DNA of 64,000 nucleotides from Acanthosoma haemorrhoidale. Lineage: Eukaryota; Arthropoda; Insecta; Hemiptera; Acanthosomatidae. Under the pieces are notes generated by a model. That model worked only from the letters and a program-made list of their open reading frames with translations. It made no database searches and was not told the DNA's origin. Shown here piece by piece: positions 46,680-58,170 of this stretch (position 1 is its first letter; each line of letters opens with the position of its first letter). The stretch spans positions 32,249,841 to 32,313,840 of the forward strand of contig OV884009.1 in NCBI GenBank assembly GCA_930367205.1, in the 5' to 3' direction. Both the position numbers and the translations under genes were made by a program.

Positions 46680-47484
46680 CCCATTCATGGATGTCCTGAC
46701 ACGGATTTAATATAATAATTCATTAAAAAACTACAAGTGTACCGCTTTTCGTAAACAAGGATAAATTTACACTTTAAACGATAAATTGTTGCTAAGAAAC
46801 AAAATTGTTAGCTCTGAACGGCTCAAACGTATTATATTTTGTTTATTAAGTAACAGTAATTATGAGCAGTTTGTGCCTTACATCTATTACTGCCCTGCTA
46901 AGGATTCCCTCGGGAATAAAAACCGGGACCCTGGAGAGACACAGTTAAAAATGAAGAAGGGAAGATACGGGAGGATGTCGCCTCACTCAACGGGCACCGA
47001 TTTACATAAGATAGTTCTAAAAAGTAGTAAAATGAGAGCACTAAAAATAAAGTACTTATTTTACCCAGAAAATTTTCCAGCATTTCCTGGAATATATTAA
47101 TACATAAGAGATTTAATTTCACAACAGTGTACTGCCATTCTCTTCAATGAACACTTGACGGTTTATAGGGCTTAAATCTGCCCGGGCTCTTTTTATCATT
47201 ATACTTCCTCTTTTTGCAGAATAATACATCTTGTAGTGGACGATCCCTTTTTATGCCCGAGATGGAGTCATGGGAAGGTACACAATTACGGCATTATACA
47301 GGTGCAAGGCAACACCTGGCCTGTAGCATGGACGTTGCACTTAAATTGAACTAAATTGTAACAGTTGCTCTCGAAATGTTACCGAAAGTAAAATATAAGG
47401 GATCCGAGTTACTCCCTCATGCCAAAATTGTCTACAGGTCTCGCGAAACAGACTTTTCTCTACCAAGACGAAGTCTGACACACA
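46680..47484. other. No recognised feature
   Basis: The frame 46786-47100 (104 codons) has no recognisable domain. I see no shared repeat. Confidence 0.4.
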
Positions 47485-47495
47485 CAGAATAATTA

Positions 47496-48163
47496 CATAA
47501 TATTTTTTAATTAGTAATAAGTAATTGCAATCAATGTTCTCATTCATACGATATTTACAATTCTTCGTTCGCTCGATCATTCAGTATTTACAAGCAGCCC
47601 AGAGACCTCCCACATTGTTGTCAACTCCCTCGCATGCCAAAGAGGAAGTGGAATCTTCAGAAGTCCCCCACTCTCCTCTATCAGCCACGTCGCCGGATAC
47701 GAGCCAGTGGAGGCTGACCAAGAGAGCGAGAGCCACATACGCTCAGGACATGATAGGGTTTCCGAGGAGGATCATAGAGATTATAAGGTGTTGCGTAGCG
47801 TAATGTGCTAGGGAATTAGGGTGGTTGGATAGGTTTCAATGGAATTTCATAAATTTGGTAGGTATGAGCTCAAGAAAGTTGCTGACGTAATAAAGGGCAT
47901 TTACTATTGTTCTCAGGATTTTGGTTTGAAAGGATTGGATACGCTTGATTTTAGACTTTTTTTCACTATCCCCCATAGCTCTATTCCGTCTGTTCAGATT
48001 GGTTTAAGAATAACTTTGTAGATTAGTAATTTATTTTCTATTGAGAGATGGGATGTCCTTCGAAGTAGTCCCGTTGTCCAATGTGTCTGTTTAGTTCTTG
48101 TCTGACAGTGTGTGCGTTCCAGTCAGCCTTTTATCGAGATGGACGCCTAAGTACCGTACTAGG
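47496..48163 (-). mobile_element. J1 retrotransposon, longest 5' extent, 3' end missing
   Basis: The 11-bp word CAGAATAATTA occurs exactly at 47485-47495 and 48164-48174. The minus-strand copy reaches furthest into the RT. Unusually, it lacks the last ~30 bases of the family (the CAGATTGTAATTTTATCATAA block before the AAAGTTGTT end) and instead ends near TTACTTATTACTAATTAAAA. A block around 47755 is also deleted compared with 59383-59962. Confidence 0.85.
47880..48160 (-). pseudogene. J1 reverse transcriptase thumb-side relic
   Basis: Reading on the minus strand, VRYLGVHLDKRLTGTHTVRQ is the conserved YLGVxLD block after the RT palm of Jockey-type elements. A +1 change of frame then gives HLSIENKLLIYKVILKPI, a stop in place of a Trp codon, and TDGIELWG. 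This order (YLGV-LD, then N-LLIYK-ILKPI, then T-GIELWG) is diagnostic of Jockey-clade ORF2. The Asp pair of the polymerase motif lies further upstream and is not present. It is not functional. Confidence 0.8.
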
Positions 48164-48174
48164 CAGAATAATTA

Positions 48175-49554
48175 AAGAAAAAATATTAGAAAATCATCAA
48201 AGTGAGTGCTCAAATACATAGTAGAGCAGTGACCCACATAATTTAGGAATGACTGGACAGTTCTTTAAAGAAAAAGGGAACAACCAATGTGAACACTGGA
48301 ATACACAACATAAGTCGTGTGTATATAGACAGACTGCACATCAATAGAAATTATCAGATGTAAACTTCCACTGACTGAAAAAAATCAATTATAAAAATAT
48401 AAAAAAAAAGAAGATTCATTTATGTTACCATTAAATAAATAATTTTGATAACTATCAACTTACACTGTAATAAGTACTAGCAGTGATATTGAGTGGGAGG
48501 TTTGTTTTGTTCTATTTTCTGTATTTTTTGTATTAATTGTATTTTAGGATTAGTTTAGAAATGCTCTGGTATTGAACCTGTGTTAAAATAAAATGAAATA
48601 AAGAAATTCTCTGTCAACAATAGATTATTGTTGACAAAGTTCACCTTTGTTGTGTTTTGGCATACTAATAATAAAACAATAAATCAAGTGTGATCCATCA
48701 GGGGGGGGGGGGTCCAAGTACATATTATAAATCAGGACATCTTAGTATGATTATATTTTGTGAATCCTAAGAAATGTATTAATTATTTTTATCCTTCACA
48801 ATTTGTCATAGGGTCGCTTTTATTTTTACCGCGATCGAGCCTTCAAATTGCCATTCAAAATGTTATACTTTTTAAAAAATACGATATTAACCACAGTTTT
48901 AATGACTTTTTGTGAATATAGTACACAAATTGCTCATAATAGCGTTGAGAGCACAAATTGGATACGCTAAAACAATAAATTATGGAAAAATATTTATTTT
49001 TAATTTCATGTAATGACAACATAAGGGTTTTCGGACAAAATCCTAAAAAATATAATCCAAACTTTATGTTTGATCTTATCGAATTCAGATTTCAGTTTTA
49101 TACTTTAAGTCACCTAATAAAGAAAACAATTCAAACTCAATGTAGCGTTATATCGGTTCAAATTCGTTCGCGAAACTAAACCTTAAAGTTTAGAGACTGT
49201 TGCCTGTGCTCGGGTTTATCTCATGAGAGCTTCATTTTTTTACAATTATTAACATTTATAAAAATCTTTTTCTCTGAATGGGGGCTGAAAAGGTATCAAT
49301 GACTGGGAAAACGACGGATTGTGATTTATGAATGGCAAAGACAGATAAACGCTTGCAAAGCTATTTCATTGTTCGAGAGGATAACATCCGCAGCGATAGT
49401 AAACTATTTGTTGAGATTCTATTAATTCCACGATTTAAGCAGTTTTATCAGTGTCATTGTGTCAAGTGTTCGTTTTCGACCAGTTTAATCGAACATTGAG
49501 ATTATCAGTGAGCAGATTACATTTTAATAATAAAATCTTGCTGTTTCTAAATAT

Positions 49555-49555
<1 letters not shown>
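48175..49555. other. No recognised gene; G run
   Basis: A G run of about 11 lies at 48701-48712. AT-rich sequence. The frame 48982-49179 has no domain. Confidence 0.45.
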
Positions 49556-49558
<3 letters not shown>

Positions 49559-49650
<92 letters not shown>

Positions 49651-49656
49651 GAGAGA
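49559..49656. repeat. (GA)n microsatellite
   Basis: An almost pure GA dinucleotide tract of about 98 bases has one interruption (GG at about 49639-49641). The Arg-Glu and Leu-Ser repeat frames across it are translation artefacts. Confidence 0.97.
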
Positions 49657-49659
49657 TCC

Positions 49660-50715
49660 TATCTTTAAGTATTGAGTAGTAATCAATTATTGACTTAATT
49701 AGTTTATTAATTAACGCCAATTAATTTAAATAGTTCTAAGCCTTATATTGGAATTTTCCAAGAACTCACAATTGACCGACTAACTGGAAAACTGTACAAT
49801 GGTGTAAAAATAAAATAATGGATTTTGACTATCTTATCAAAATTGCTCACTACTAAAAACGTGACTGTAAAAAAAAAAAAAATCCTCATTTGAGGAACGC
49901 CTTTTTCTTTTGGTTTTAGGGCATACAAGGGTCATTCAGGCCCGCAATGCATACGTAGCGTTTTTATTACGTAATACTTAAGCGCTCAAAACGTTCAAAT
50001 AGTACGAATGTTTTATTACAAAAAACAACAACATTAATTGCAAACTCCAAGTTACGTTTTATGAATTAATAGTTTTCTATAAAATTACTGTGATTTGCGA
50101 AAAACGTTCAGTGAATTCGCCTAATCTAATATTTGACCCTGGAGAACAATAAAATAATACAACACAAACGTCGTCTACGTGGCGGTGTCCTTTTTGATGT
50201 CATGTGTTGTGGAAATTGGTTAGAACACAATTGAATAATTATGGATTTGGTTCAAATACAAATTGTATAACAGGTTGGCACTTAAAAGAGAAAATTATAG
50301 TTTTGCTCGCTGTCAGGTTAGAGCCGATCATAATTAACACTTCTCAAAAACTGTTTATAGTGGAAATACTGATTGTGACAATGCTAACAACACTTATCTT
50401 TGTTCCCATCTTGAAAATATGTGTGCTGGTTTCGAGGGAATTTGGTCATTAAGGGTTCAAAAATAGTTTATTTTAATCCAACAGGTATTTTGGATGTTAC
50501 GAAATTAAAAACTTTGAACGTTGCCCTGAAATTATGTATTTTTTTACTTACCTATCTATTTCCAAGAACCATGTATTTTATATCAAACTCGATTACAATT
50601 AATATATGATATATTGAAGGATTATGATAAAAAAATGTGCATAACATCTTTCTTAAACTTTGTTTATCAATTGTTTGTTTCTGCTTACATCAGTCCATCT
50701 TCAGAAAATATGTTT
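49660..50715. other. No recognised feature
   Basis: AT-rich sequence. Frames at 49743-49928, 50204-50452 and 50421-50609 are hydrophobic, as expected from T-rich DNA, without a domain. Confidence 0.4.
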
Positions 50716-50730
50716 AAATCACTTTCAATT

Positions 50731-51079
50731 CCATAGTAACCTATCCAACCACCCTTATTCCCTAGCACAGTCATTGCACTGCACCACTCATCCCTATAAT
50801 CCTCCTCGAAGACTGAAACGGCAGTGGCCTCATGACCTGCTATATGTGACAGTGGGAGTCCTGGCAATGGCCAGTTTCTCTAATCATGTCCTGAGCGTCG
50901 GTGGCTCTCGCTATCTTGGTCAGCGTCTGCATGCTCTTATCCAGTGACGCGGCTGACGTAGGAGCGTGGGGGACTTCCCAAGACTCCGCTTCCTCCTTGG
51001 CACGCGAGGGAGATTAGCGAGGGAGATTAGCCCGATCAGGCAGATTGTAATTTTATCATAATAAAGTTGTTATAAAATC
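50731..51079 (+). mobile_element. J1 3' copy with TSD and internal deletion
   Basis: Flanks AAATCACTTTCAATT (50716-50730) and AAATAACTTTCAATT (51080-51094) form a 15-bp duplication with one mismatch. The copy starts in the coding end (CTATCCAACCACCC...) and keeps the PPRRLKRQWPHDLL reading. It then jumps within the UTR from GGCACGCGAGGGAGATTA to CCCGATCAGGCAG, losing about 110 bp. A 13-bp tandem repeat, GCGAGGGAGATTA x2, sits at the junction. It ends AATAAAGTTGTT. Confidence 0.87.
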
Positions 51080-51094
51080 AAATAACTTTCAATT

Positions 51095-52660
51095 TTATGG
51101 AATATTTTTGAAATTTGTTGCTAACCGTAGGAACACATCTGAACTTAAACGTTTTAAACGTAATTTATCCTAAGCTATTACGTACGCCAAAACGGGACCG
51201 ACTTTCAGGTTTAATCTTTTTCATATTTCCAGGTTATATTGTTTTAGGGTATTTTGATGTGTTGGAGAATATATATTTTCAAATTTTAGATCAAGTGAAA
51301 TATTGTTACGGCTGAAATCTTACAACGTGCATACACCCATGCGTTTAGCCTCACCTAATTTGGCATGTCCTAAGGTTCATTATTTCTTAAATAGAATAAC
51401 ATTCCATTGAGCTATGTTAAACTTTTAGCTGGTAAAGTTTTTATATTCTCATAAGGAAAGGAATTAAGAAATTGAATAATGATAAACCCATTTCGCCACC
51501 GGAATTATTTATGATTAGTAATTAAAATTGCACGGTTGAAATAGTTTAGTTTATCCAGTATCTATAAACTTATGTAACTTCGTTCTTATAGAAAATGTGA
51601 AATTGCAGCGTAAACTAGTTTACTTGTAACAAGTCCCTCGGGAGTTTATTTATTTCCACGAGGGCTCAAACTATACAAGGGACTGAGAGAGGGGTTTTTC
51701 CTCCCAACTCCTTGGCGCTTGTCCAGGACAACACCAAAAACATATATATGTTATTTCGTTTTATCTAATGTAGTTAATGGCATCGAGATATTCCGGAGAA
51801 TTTACTAATGCTGTAATCTATGGGCTAGAACCGGCAGTATACATGACAGTGCAGTGTATACTTTCGATGTGGAATAAACCCCTCAGGTTTATTGCCGTGG
51901 AGATGCTATAACATAATTCATAAATATTTAAAACAAAAACAAATTAATAAATAAACTCCTTCGGAGTAAGAGATGTGATCTACGTAATGACAGGATGCAT
52001 TTTTTTAAATTTTCATTTCCTAAGCTATCAATTTAATTATATGATGAGTTTAAAATAGTGGTGTAGCCGCAGACAGCGCTTTTATCATTGGGAAATAACT
52101 TTTGAGAAGACAGGAGAGCGGTAATCATTAATTAATATGACTAGTCCACAGCATACAAATTAATTAACGTTTACCAACATAGTCAATTATTATCATTCAT
52201 TTTTCACCTTTATAAATTTACGGTGGATCCAAGGATTATTTACCTCACGTCTTTGTCTTAGTAAAACCACCTCAATCGCTGGAAAAAAAAAAAAATGGAA
52301 ATAGATGAAGTATTGACAGGTAACACCTATTATAACCCACATGGAACGTATTACATAACTTAGCCATATGGAAAAAATCAGAACAATACATCTTTATATG
52401 ATAACTGTGTACTCAGAAATTAATTAATAATTAATGATTTTTAGTCATGTTTCATGGAGTTGGTAACTTTTGTAATGTCTTTGGGACAGCAATACGAAAA
52501 TACAAGTAAAGTTTAAAAATGTCTATGATGTACATAGTACTCTTAATGATTAGAACAGACATCCATAGATCACGAAACGGAGGGGAAATCGTAAGGGTTC
52601 CCAGTTTTGGAAAAAAACAAAAAAATGCAACCCTATGGAATAAAAAATGCATTATAATCA
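51095..52660. other. No recognised feature
   Basis: AT-rich sequence. The frame 51115-51315 has no domain. The frame 52452-52865 spans a J1 copy antisense and is spurious. Confidence 0.45.
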
Positions 52661-52664
52661 GTCG

Positions 52665-52922
52665 TGCCCAGCCTCCACTGGCTCGTATCCACGCGTTATC
52701 GTATGACGCGGCTAAATGAGGAGCCTGATGGACTTCCTCTTTCGCATGCGAGGGTGACAACCATGTGGATTTGGGAGGTCTCTGGGCTGTTTGTGAAGTA
52801 AATACTGTATGAATGAGCGAGTGAATGAACATTGTAAATATGGTATGAATTAGAACATTTATCACAATTACTTATTCCCCAATAAGGCACATTGTAATTT
52901 TATCACAATAAAGACGTTTTTG
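52665..52922 (+). mobile_element. J1 3' end copy
   Basis: It runs from CAGCCTCCACTGGCTCGTAT through GACGCGGCT, the CTTTCGCATGCGAGG block and CTGGGCTGTTTGT to ATCACAATAAAGACG. About 11 extra bases lie after CTCGTATCC (acgcgttatcgta). No clear target duplication was found. Confidence 0.8.
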
Positions 52923-54340
52923 ACAGTACTATCTCAACATTAAACCACTAATGTCAAATCCGTTGCCAAACTTTTGTCATTACCGTAATTGATGTTTGTG
53001 ATGGTAATGACAATTTTGGTTATGGAAATGATGCTTGTTCTTATTCTCCACTTATTCTCCTCACACAAACTTAGGATTACTTCCTGTATGGACATGTATG
53101 AGTTCAAAATTTTCCTTTTTTTAGTCAGACTTCATTATTTGTAAAACTACACTTAGCTTATACAGCATTAATAATTTTGAGTTAAGAGCTCATTCATACC
53201 TTATACATTGCGCTTGTTTAATACGTACAGTTCACGCTCATACCTACACTCATATGACCTTTTTATACCAAGGAGCCTTCACGCACCCGAGGATTCTCTG
53301 TGAGCTGGTGGAAGAGACGGGGATGACAACCTCAACCTTTGACGAACGATATGGCGAATAAGAGCCACAGATGCTCTGGACATGAGTGGGGATGGTAGCC
53401 AATGCCAGGGCCACCCCGCTTTAGGTGAAGAGGATTGATGTTCCGAAGGTTCAGATGTCCCTCATACTTCTAGACCGCATGTGCAGTTTGTTTCTAAGAG
53501 TGATATTAGAGTTTACACTAGACAGACTGTAAAAGTTTCTAAATAATCTGTCCAATGTCATGTATAAAGTCACAATCAATTTTCATTAAGACAGGCGATT
53601 TACCAGTACCTGAATGAAATTAAAGCCTATCACGTGTTAGCTAGTTTAAACTATTTACTTTAATATGACATAGTAGTCAGAAAGAGAGTGTTCGGTAAAT
53701 ACCTTATGACGTAACAGTGTATACACAGATTGGGTATGGTAAGAATTCGAGACAGGAGAAGGAATGACGCGAGACCAAGTGGTAGTTGGATTAAAAAGAA
53801 AACGAGCCGATGATTCCGAAAAAAAGGTTTTAGCGAAAAAAAACTGCTGGTAAAAAACAAAAAACCACACAGAGAAACAGTTCAAATAAAATGTTGACTC
53901 TCGATACCAAAATCAATCGAAAGAAAGATTTCGGAGAAGGGCTGCCTGTGGCAGAGGTTGACCGGTTGAAAAAAAAAAGAAAAAAGTAAATCCAGCCAGT
54001 AATTGGCCAGCTATTTCAATGATGCGGGCTTCAAAGCGGCCGCCACCAACCCAATTTTATGACAGCGGCTGACGAACGAGCTTAAGAAACAGGAGCAGTT
54101 GCTCGCTAAAACCTCCCCGATCGAGCTAATAGTCCTCCTGTTCGATGAGGCTGCATTGTTTCTTTGTCACGTAGCTCCTCCGCCTGCCAGGTGGGAGTCA
54201 GCGCTCGCTCCTTCGACTATAGTGCTTAGATTAGATGGCACACATTGTTTCCCTGTATCATCCGACATTAATAAGTTTACTCTGCTTAAATATATTAATC
54301 ATATTGTAGGCGTAGCATAGAGGTGGCTCTCGTGTCTGGC
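52923..54340. other. No recognised feature
   Basis: The frames at 53655-53885 and 54099-54320 show no domain. I see no shared repeat. Confidence 0.4.
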
Positions 54341-54343
54341 AAC

Positions 54344-55194
54344 TGGGTGTCCCAGAATTAACGTAAGATTTGAATTTGCCGCCATTTGTGCAGTAAAGTG
54401 CTGGCAGCCTTAAAAAAAACAATTCGACTGCTGACAGCTTAGGGTTAGTAAAAATGGAGCGTTACACGATAGAACAACGTGTCTTTATTGTTGAACATTA
54501 TCTCAATAATAATGAACGTTTGGCGGCCACAGTTCGAAAATGTCATTCTAAATATGGTCGGAATAGTGTTTTGACTTCATCAACTGTGAAGAGATCAATT
54601 GAAAAATTTAGGGAGACTGGATCAGTTGGAGACACTAAACACACTGGTCGTCCAAAAACAAGCCGTTCAAATGTCAATATCGAAGCAGTGCGTGAGTGTT
54701 GTTGAAAATCAACACCGAAAATCAATTATTTGTGCCAAAATTGGATGATATTGATGTGGCCAATATGTGGTTTCAACAAGTTGGTGCCACATGTCATACA
54801 GCCCATGAAACAATCAAAATACTGCATGAGACATTTCCAGGCCGTGTACTCTCTCGTTTCGGTGATCAGAATTGGCCCCCTAGATCGTGTGATTTAACAC
54901 TATTAGATTTCTTTTTATGGGGTTATTTGTAGTCAAAAGTGTATGTCAACAAGCCCACATTCACCTGTACATTAAAAGAGGAAATTCAACCACATTTAAG
55001 CCAAATGGTCATGGAAAATTTCTACAAAAGCATGCGTATGTGCCAGGAAAGTCGTGGAGGCCATTTGCCCGATGTGCTATTCTATAAATAACCCTATCAT
55101 ATTTACTTTACAATTCTATAAAAAATAACAACAAAAATACTAAAAACTGTGTTTTATATTTAAATCAAATCTTGCGTTAATTCTGGGACAACCT
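54344..55194 (+). mobile_element. Mariner-like DNA transposon, internally deleted, copy 3
   Basis: The left inverted repeat starts TGGGTGTCCCAGAATTAACG. The right one ends TTAATTCTGGGACAACCTA, followed by TATA. A TA is not evident on the left side (ggcaac), so the left edge has mutated. At about 851 bp it carries a different internal deletion from copies 1 and 2. Confidence 0.86.
54454..55091 (+). pseudogene. Mariner-like transposase, internally deleted, second Asp lost
   Basis: The helix-turn-helix part is well kept: MERYTIEQRVFIVEHYLN, STVKRSIEKFRE, then HTGRPKTSRSNVNIEAVRE. The frame shifts at about 54700. The deletion joins ...VVEN to a stretch before AKIGDIDVANMWFQQ, removing the first catalytic Asp region at a different point from the other copies. 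The block that reads QDGATCHT elsewhere is QQVGATCHTAHE here, so the second Asp is replaced by Val. SCDLTLLDFFLWGY with the third Asp is present, followed by a stop (TAG) in place of the next Lys codon. Near the end 21 bases (GCTGG..AAAATT in copy 2) are missing. PDVLFYK and the stop at 55089-55091 are kept. Confidence 0.85.
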
Positions 55195-55257
55195 ATATAT
55201 GCAATGAACCCAAGTAACATAGAATGAAATAAAGAAATTACCTCTCTCATAATAATT

Positions 55258-55560
55258 ATGAATCGTATATTAGTTGTGTACGATTTTTTAGTTGTCCAGC
55301 TGCAACGTTATAGGCTATCGGATTTGATTGCAGGTGATTTCAATGTCAGTTTGTTAAACAGCAGGCGTCACATTGAGCGTGCAATCCATCTGAACGATAT
55401 ATCATACCTTGAACTTTGTAAACGTCGTATGTAAAGACACAAAATTTTACAAGAGATCAAATATGTTATAATGAAGTCATGAAAACTAAATCAATCTCTA
55501 GAAAGCATCAAGTCATTAACTTGGCTTTAACCGATCCCCATAACCTTCGTAGAAATAATC
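55258..55560 (+). pseudogene. LINE AP-endonuclease relic
   Basis: A 58-codon frame (55258-55434) reads SDLIAGDFNVSLLNSRRHIE and then RAIHLNDISYLELCKRR. GDFN is the conserved motif of the AP-type endonuclease that nicks target DNA for non-LTR retrotransposition, and the spacing to the L-x-L-N part is typical. After the stop, another frame reads RKHQVINLALTDPHNL, resembling the following IDL..TDP region. No other endonuclease motif is visible. It does not clearly belong to J1 or J2, whose 5' parts are absent here. Confidence 0.45.
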
Positions 55561-58085
55561 AACAAGAAAACTGACAAAGTAAAAAAAAAAAATAGCTGTA
55601 TTTTCGTAAAATCTGCAGGGACGCATTTAAATTACTGTTTGCTCACAAAACATTGTTTTTCGAAATATTTTTTGCATTGCTGCCTTAAATATGAAATACT
55701 TTTTTTTTCAGATTTCGAATCAATTTCTTTCCAACGCTTACATACTAAAAATAGACACTGATATTGTTAATATCGCCAAGTTGGTAGTGACAAGCAACCA
55801 TATTGATAAAAATACACCCACCTTCTCCTGTAGACCACATGCAGACATAATTAACGTTTCGAAACGAACATACTACATAGTCAAATTGAAAGTGTACACT
55901 TTTACCTGCAGACTATTTCTCTACCACACCCTAATTTTAATATAAGGAGAAATATAAATATAAAACCTAACAACGTAAACAAAATAATAATGAGTATAAA
56001 CATTTCTTATTATTATATTATTCCCTGAGCCCTTAAGTTTGGATAATTTGAAGTATTCTCGCTGTGTTTACAGTTATCTATAAAATTTGTGGTTATCGCT
56101 TTTTAGGAAAAAAATTTTTTTAGTATCGCTTTTCTAGTATATGATTACGTGTTTAATTGAAATAAGTTAATTTTAAACATTTTATCTCAAATTTACAAAT
56201 TTGAATTCACTCTTCACATTGAATTCAACCTAGAGATTAAAATATCTACAATATAATCATCTCTGGATAATTCGTGCCACTTAATTATTATAGTGTACCT
56301 TCGTCAAATATTATTCTTAGGCATCCTTTTTGGACTATTTGAAACTTGCTAATATTGTTATAAATGAGTAGGCTTCAACTAGCTGCGGAAGTTAGTATGG
56401 CTATATTAACAAATTTTAATAATTTAGTCAAGCTATTCAGCTTGGGATTCCCATTGGTAAATAGTAAAAGGATAGATAGAGCGATTTTTCCAGATGCGTC
56501 TTAAATATTCTTAACCATAGAAAAATCAAAACAAAATCTAAAAAAGCTTCTGAACTAGTACTTCACAGATCTTGAAGTTAGAAGGGTCCAAAACCACTTG
56601 TATTTGTAAGTTTTATTCAAATACTATACGGGCTATACTAAATCAATTAACAACTAATAAACATATTTATCACTGGTGTGGAATACAACTGTAATACTTC
56701 AGAACGATTGGCAAACTTACGCACATAGACAGACGAATTGTTTTGTGGTATTTACTTGTTGGACAACAAAACTCCAATTTATTCGATGTATATAGATTTC
56801 AGAATTTGGAATGCCATTGACTATAGAGAAAAGAAAAAACATCATTTATGGCTAAAACACAGAAATATCACGTGACTAACAAAAATTATTAAAAAGTTTT
56901 CCAGTAAATAAATTTAGAGAGGGATTTCTGAATAATGATTTAATTGGAATAGGTTAATTTTAAACATTTTATCAAAATCATATTTACAAATTTGAATTCA
57001 CCCTTGTCCTTTTGCTTTAAGGAATTAACAATACTCGGTGAATACATAATCAACATAGTCATTTTAATTTTTTGTTATATAACATAAATGTTCCCTTCAG
57101 CATGTTATGCACTCCAACATAGGACAGAAATGATAGTTTATCTACTAGTTGGCACCCTATTCTTACAAGACTGCTGGTTGTGAGAACACAGATGGTCCGT
57201 TCTGTTGTGATTAAGATATCAGAATCTATTATGTACAGGGAGGGGTCGGTAATGCTTTTTTTTTTAGAAAACAATAGTTTTTTCTACCCGTACAACTGAC
57301 TAGAGAACTCGCCCTTTTAATCCTAATAAAGTAGGAAATCATAAATTTGTTCAATTGTTTTCTAAATTAATATTACACCGATGATCACAAGAGCTTTATT
57401 AATGATTGTTTCGAATCCTTCGTCGCTTCCTAAAAAGGTCTAGACATCCACCAAAGAACTCGAATTTAATCTTTCATCATTGTATGGATGTCCTTTTGTG
57501 AGAAGATAAACGTCAAACGTGATTAATATCACACGGCCGAAGGTGGCATTGTATGCAGATTGTGGAAAAGTAATAAATACAGAGATCAGAATCTTTTGTT
57601 CGAAGTGTAGGGTCGATTCTGCTGTTTTGAGAAAACAAAACTATTAAGTGATTGATGCACTTCGATTCCATGTAGTTTTTAGGTGATCGTCTGCTCGACT
57701 CGAAGGCTTCGTTAGATACTAGACAGCGGTCCTTAGTTTAAAACCGAATTGTGCCATAAGGAGATTTGCTATTTGAAAAGCCTGTTTTAAATAAGTTTTT
57801 CACTACTATGAAAACAAAACACTTACACTCAACATCTAAAATTTCCTTTCACACAAAAAAATTTATATTTATGGAACTGGCAATTGAGTTACATCGTTTC
57901 CAACAGGGGCGTATAAGGAAGCGTGGTTACGCTTGTATTGAACACAAGATTTCTTACAATAAAATAATAAAAAACACATTCCTATAGTTGACAATAATAC
58001 TCCCGGATCAGAATTTATCCTTTAAAGGCTGAAGTGCCAATTTACGCAACTTATTCTATGAGCAAACTCTTATTCGTCACTATTA
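55561..58085. other. No gene; dispersed repeat R3 and a direct repeat
   Basis: R3 lies at about 56070-56420 (matching 43360-43570 and, in part, 34555-34640). The segment 56140-56210 (TTAATTTTAAACATTTTATC and following ATTTACAAATTTGAATTCAC) recurs at 56935-57005. The frames at 55691-55945, 57059-57274 and 57766-57987 have no domain. Confidence 0.4.
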
Positions 58086-58170
58086 GTGGTAGGATAGCTC
58101 GATGGTAGAGCCCTCGACTATATGATATAGGGGCTGTCTTGGGTTCGAGTCCTGATCTAGCTAATAATTG
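58086..58170 (+). repeat. SINE-A (tRNA-derived) copy
   Basis: A box GGATAGCTCGATGGTAGAGC and B box TGGGTTCGAGTCCTGATC are well preserved and about 30 bases apart. The first 7 bases do not pair with the bases after the B box, and the anticodon arm is poor. It is therefore a tRNA-derived repeat rather than a tRNA gene. Related copies: 36705-36790 and 59095-59190. Confidence 0.6.

Noticed and set aside
49451..49686. Arg-Glu and Leu-Ser repeat proteins
   Set aside because: They are translations of the GA microsatellite on both strands.
52452..52865. 137-codon minus-strand frame
   Set aside because: It runs antisense through a plus-strand J1 UTR and unrelated flank. Similar INVFIHTIFT-type peptides recur wherever J1 is read antisense.
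58086..58165. tRNA gene candidate with good A and B boxes
   Set aside because: The acceptor ends do not pair, the anticodon arm is poor, and diverged relatives share the same non-tRNA 3' part. It fits a SINE better.
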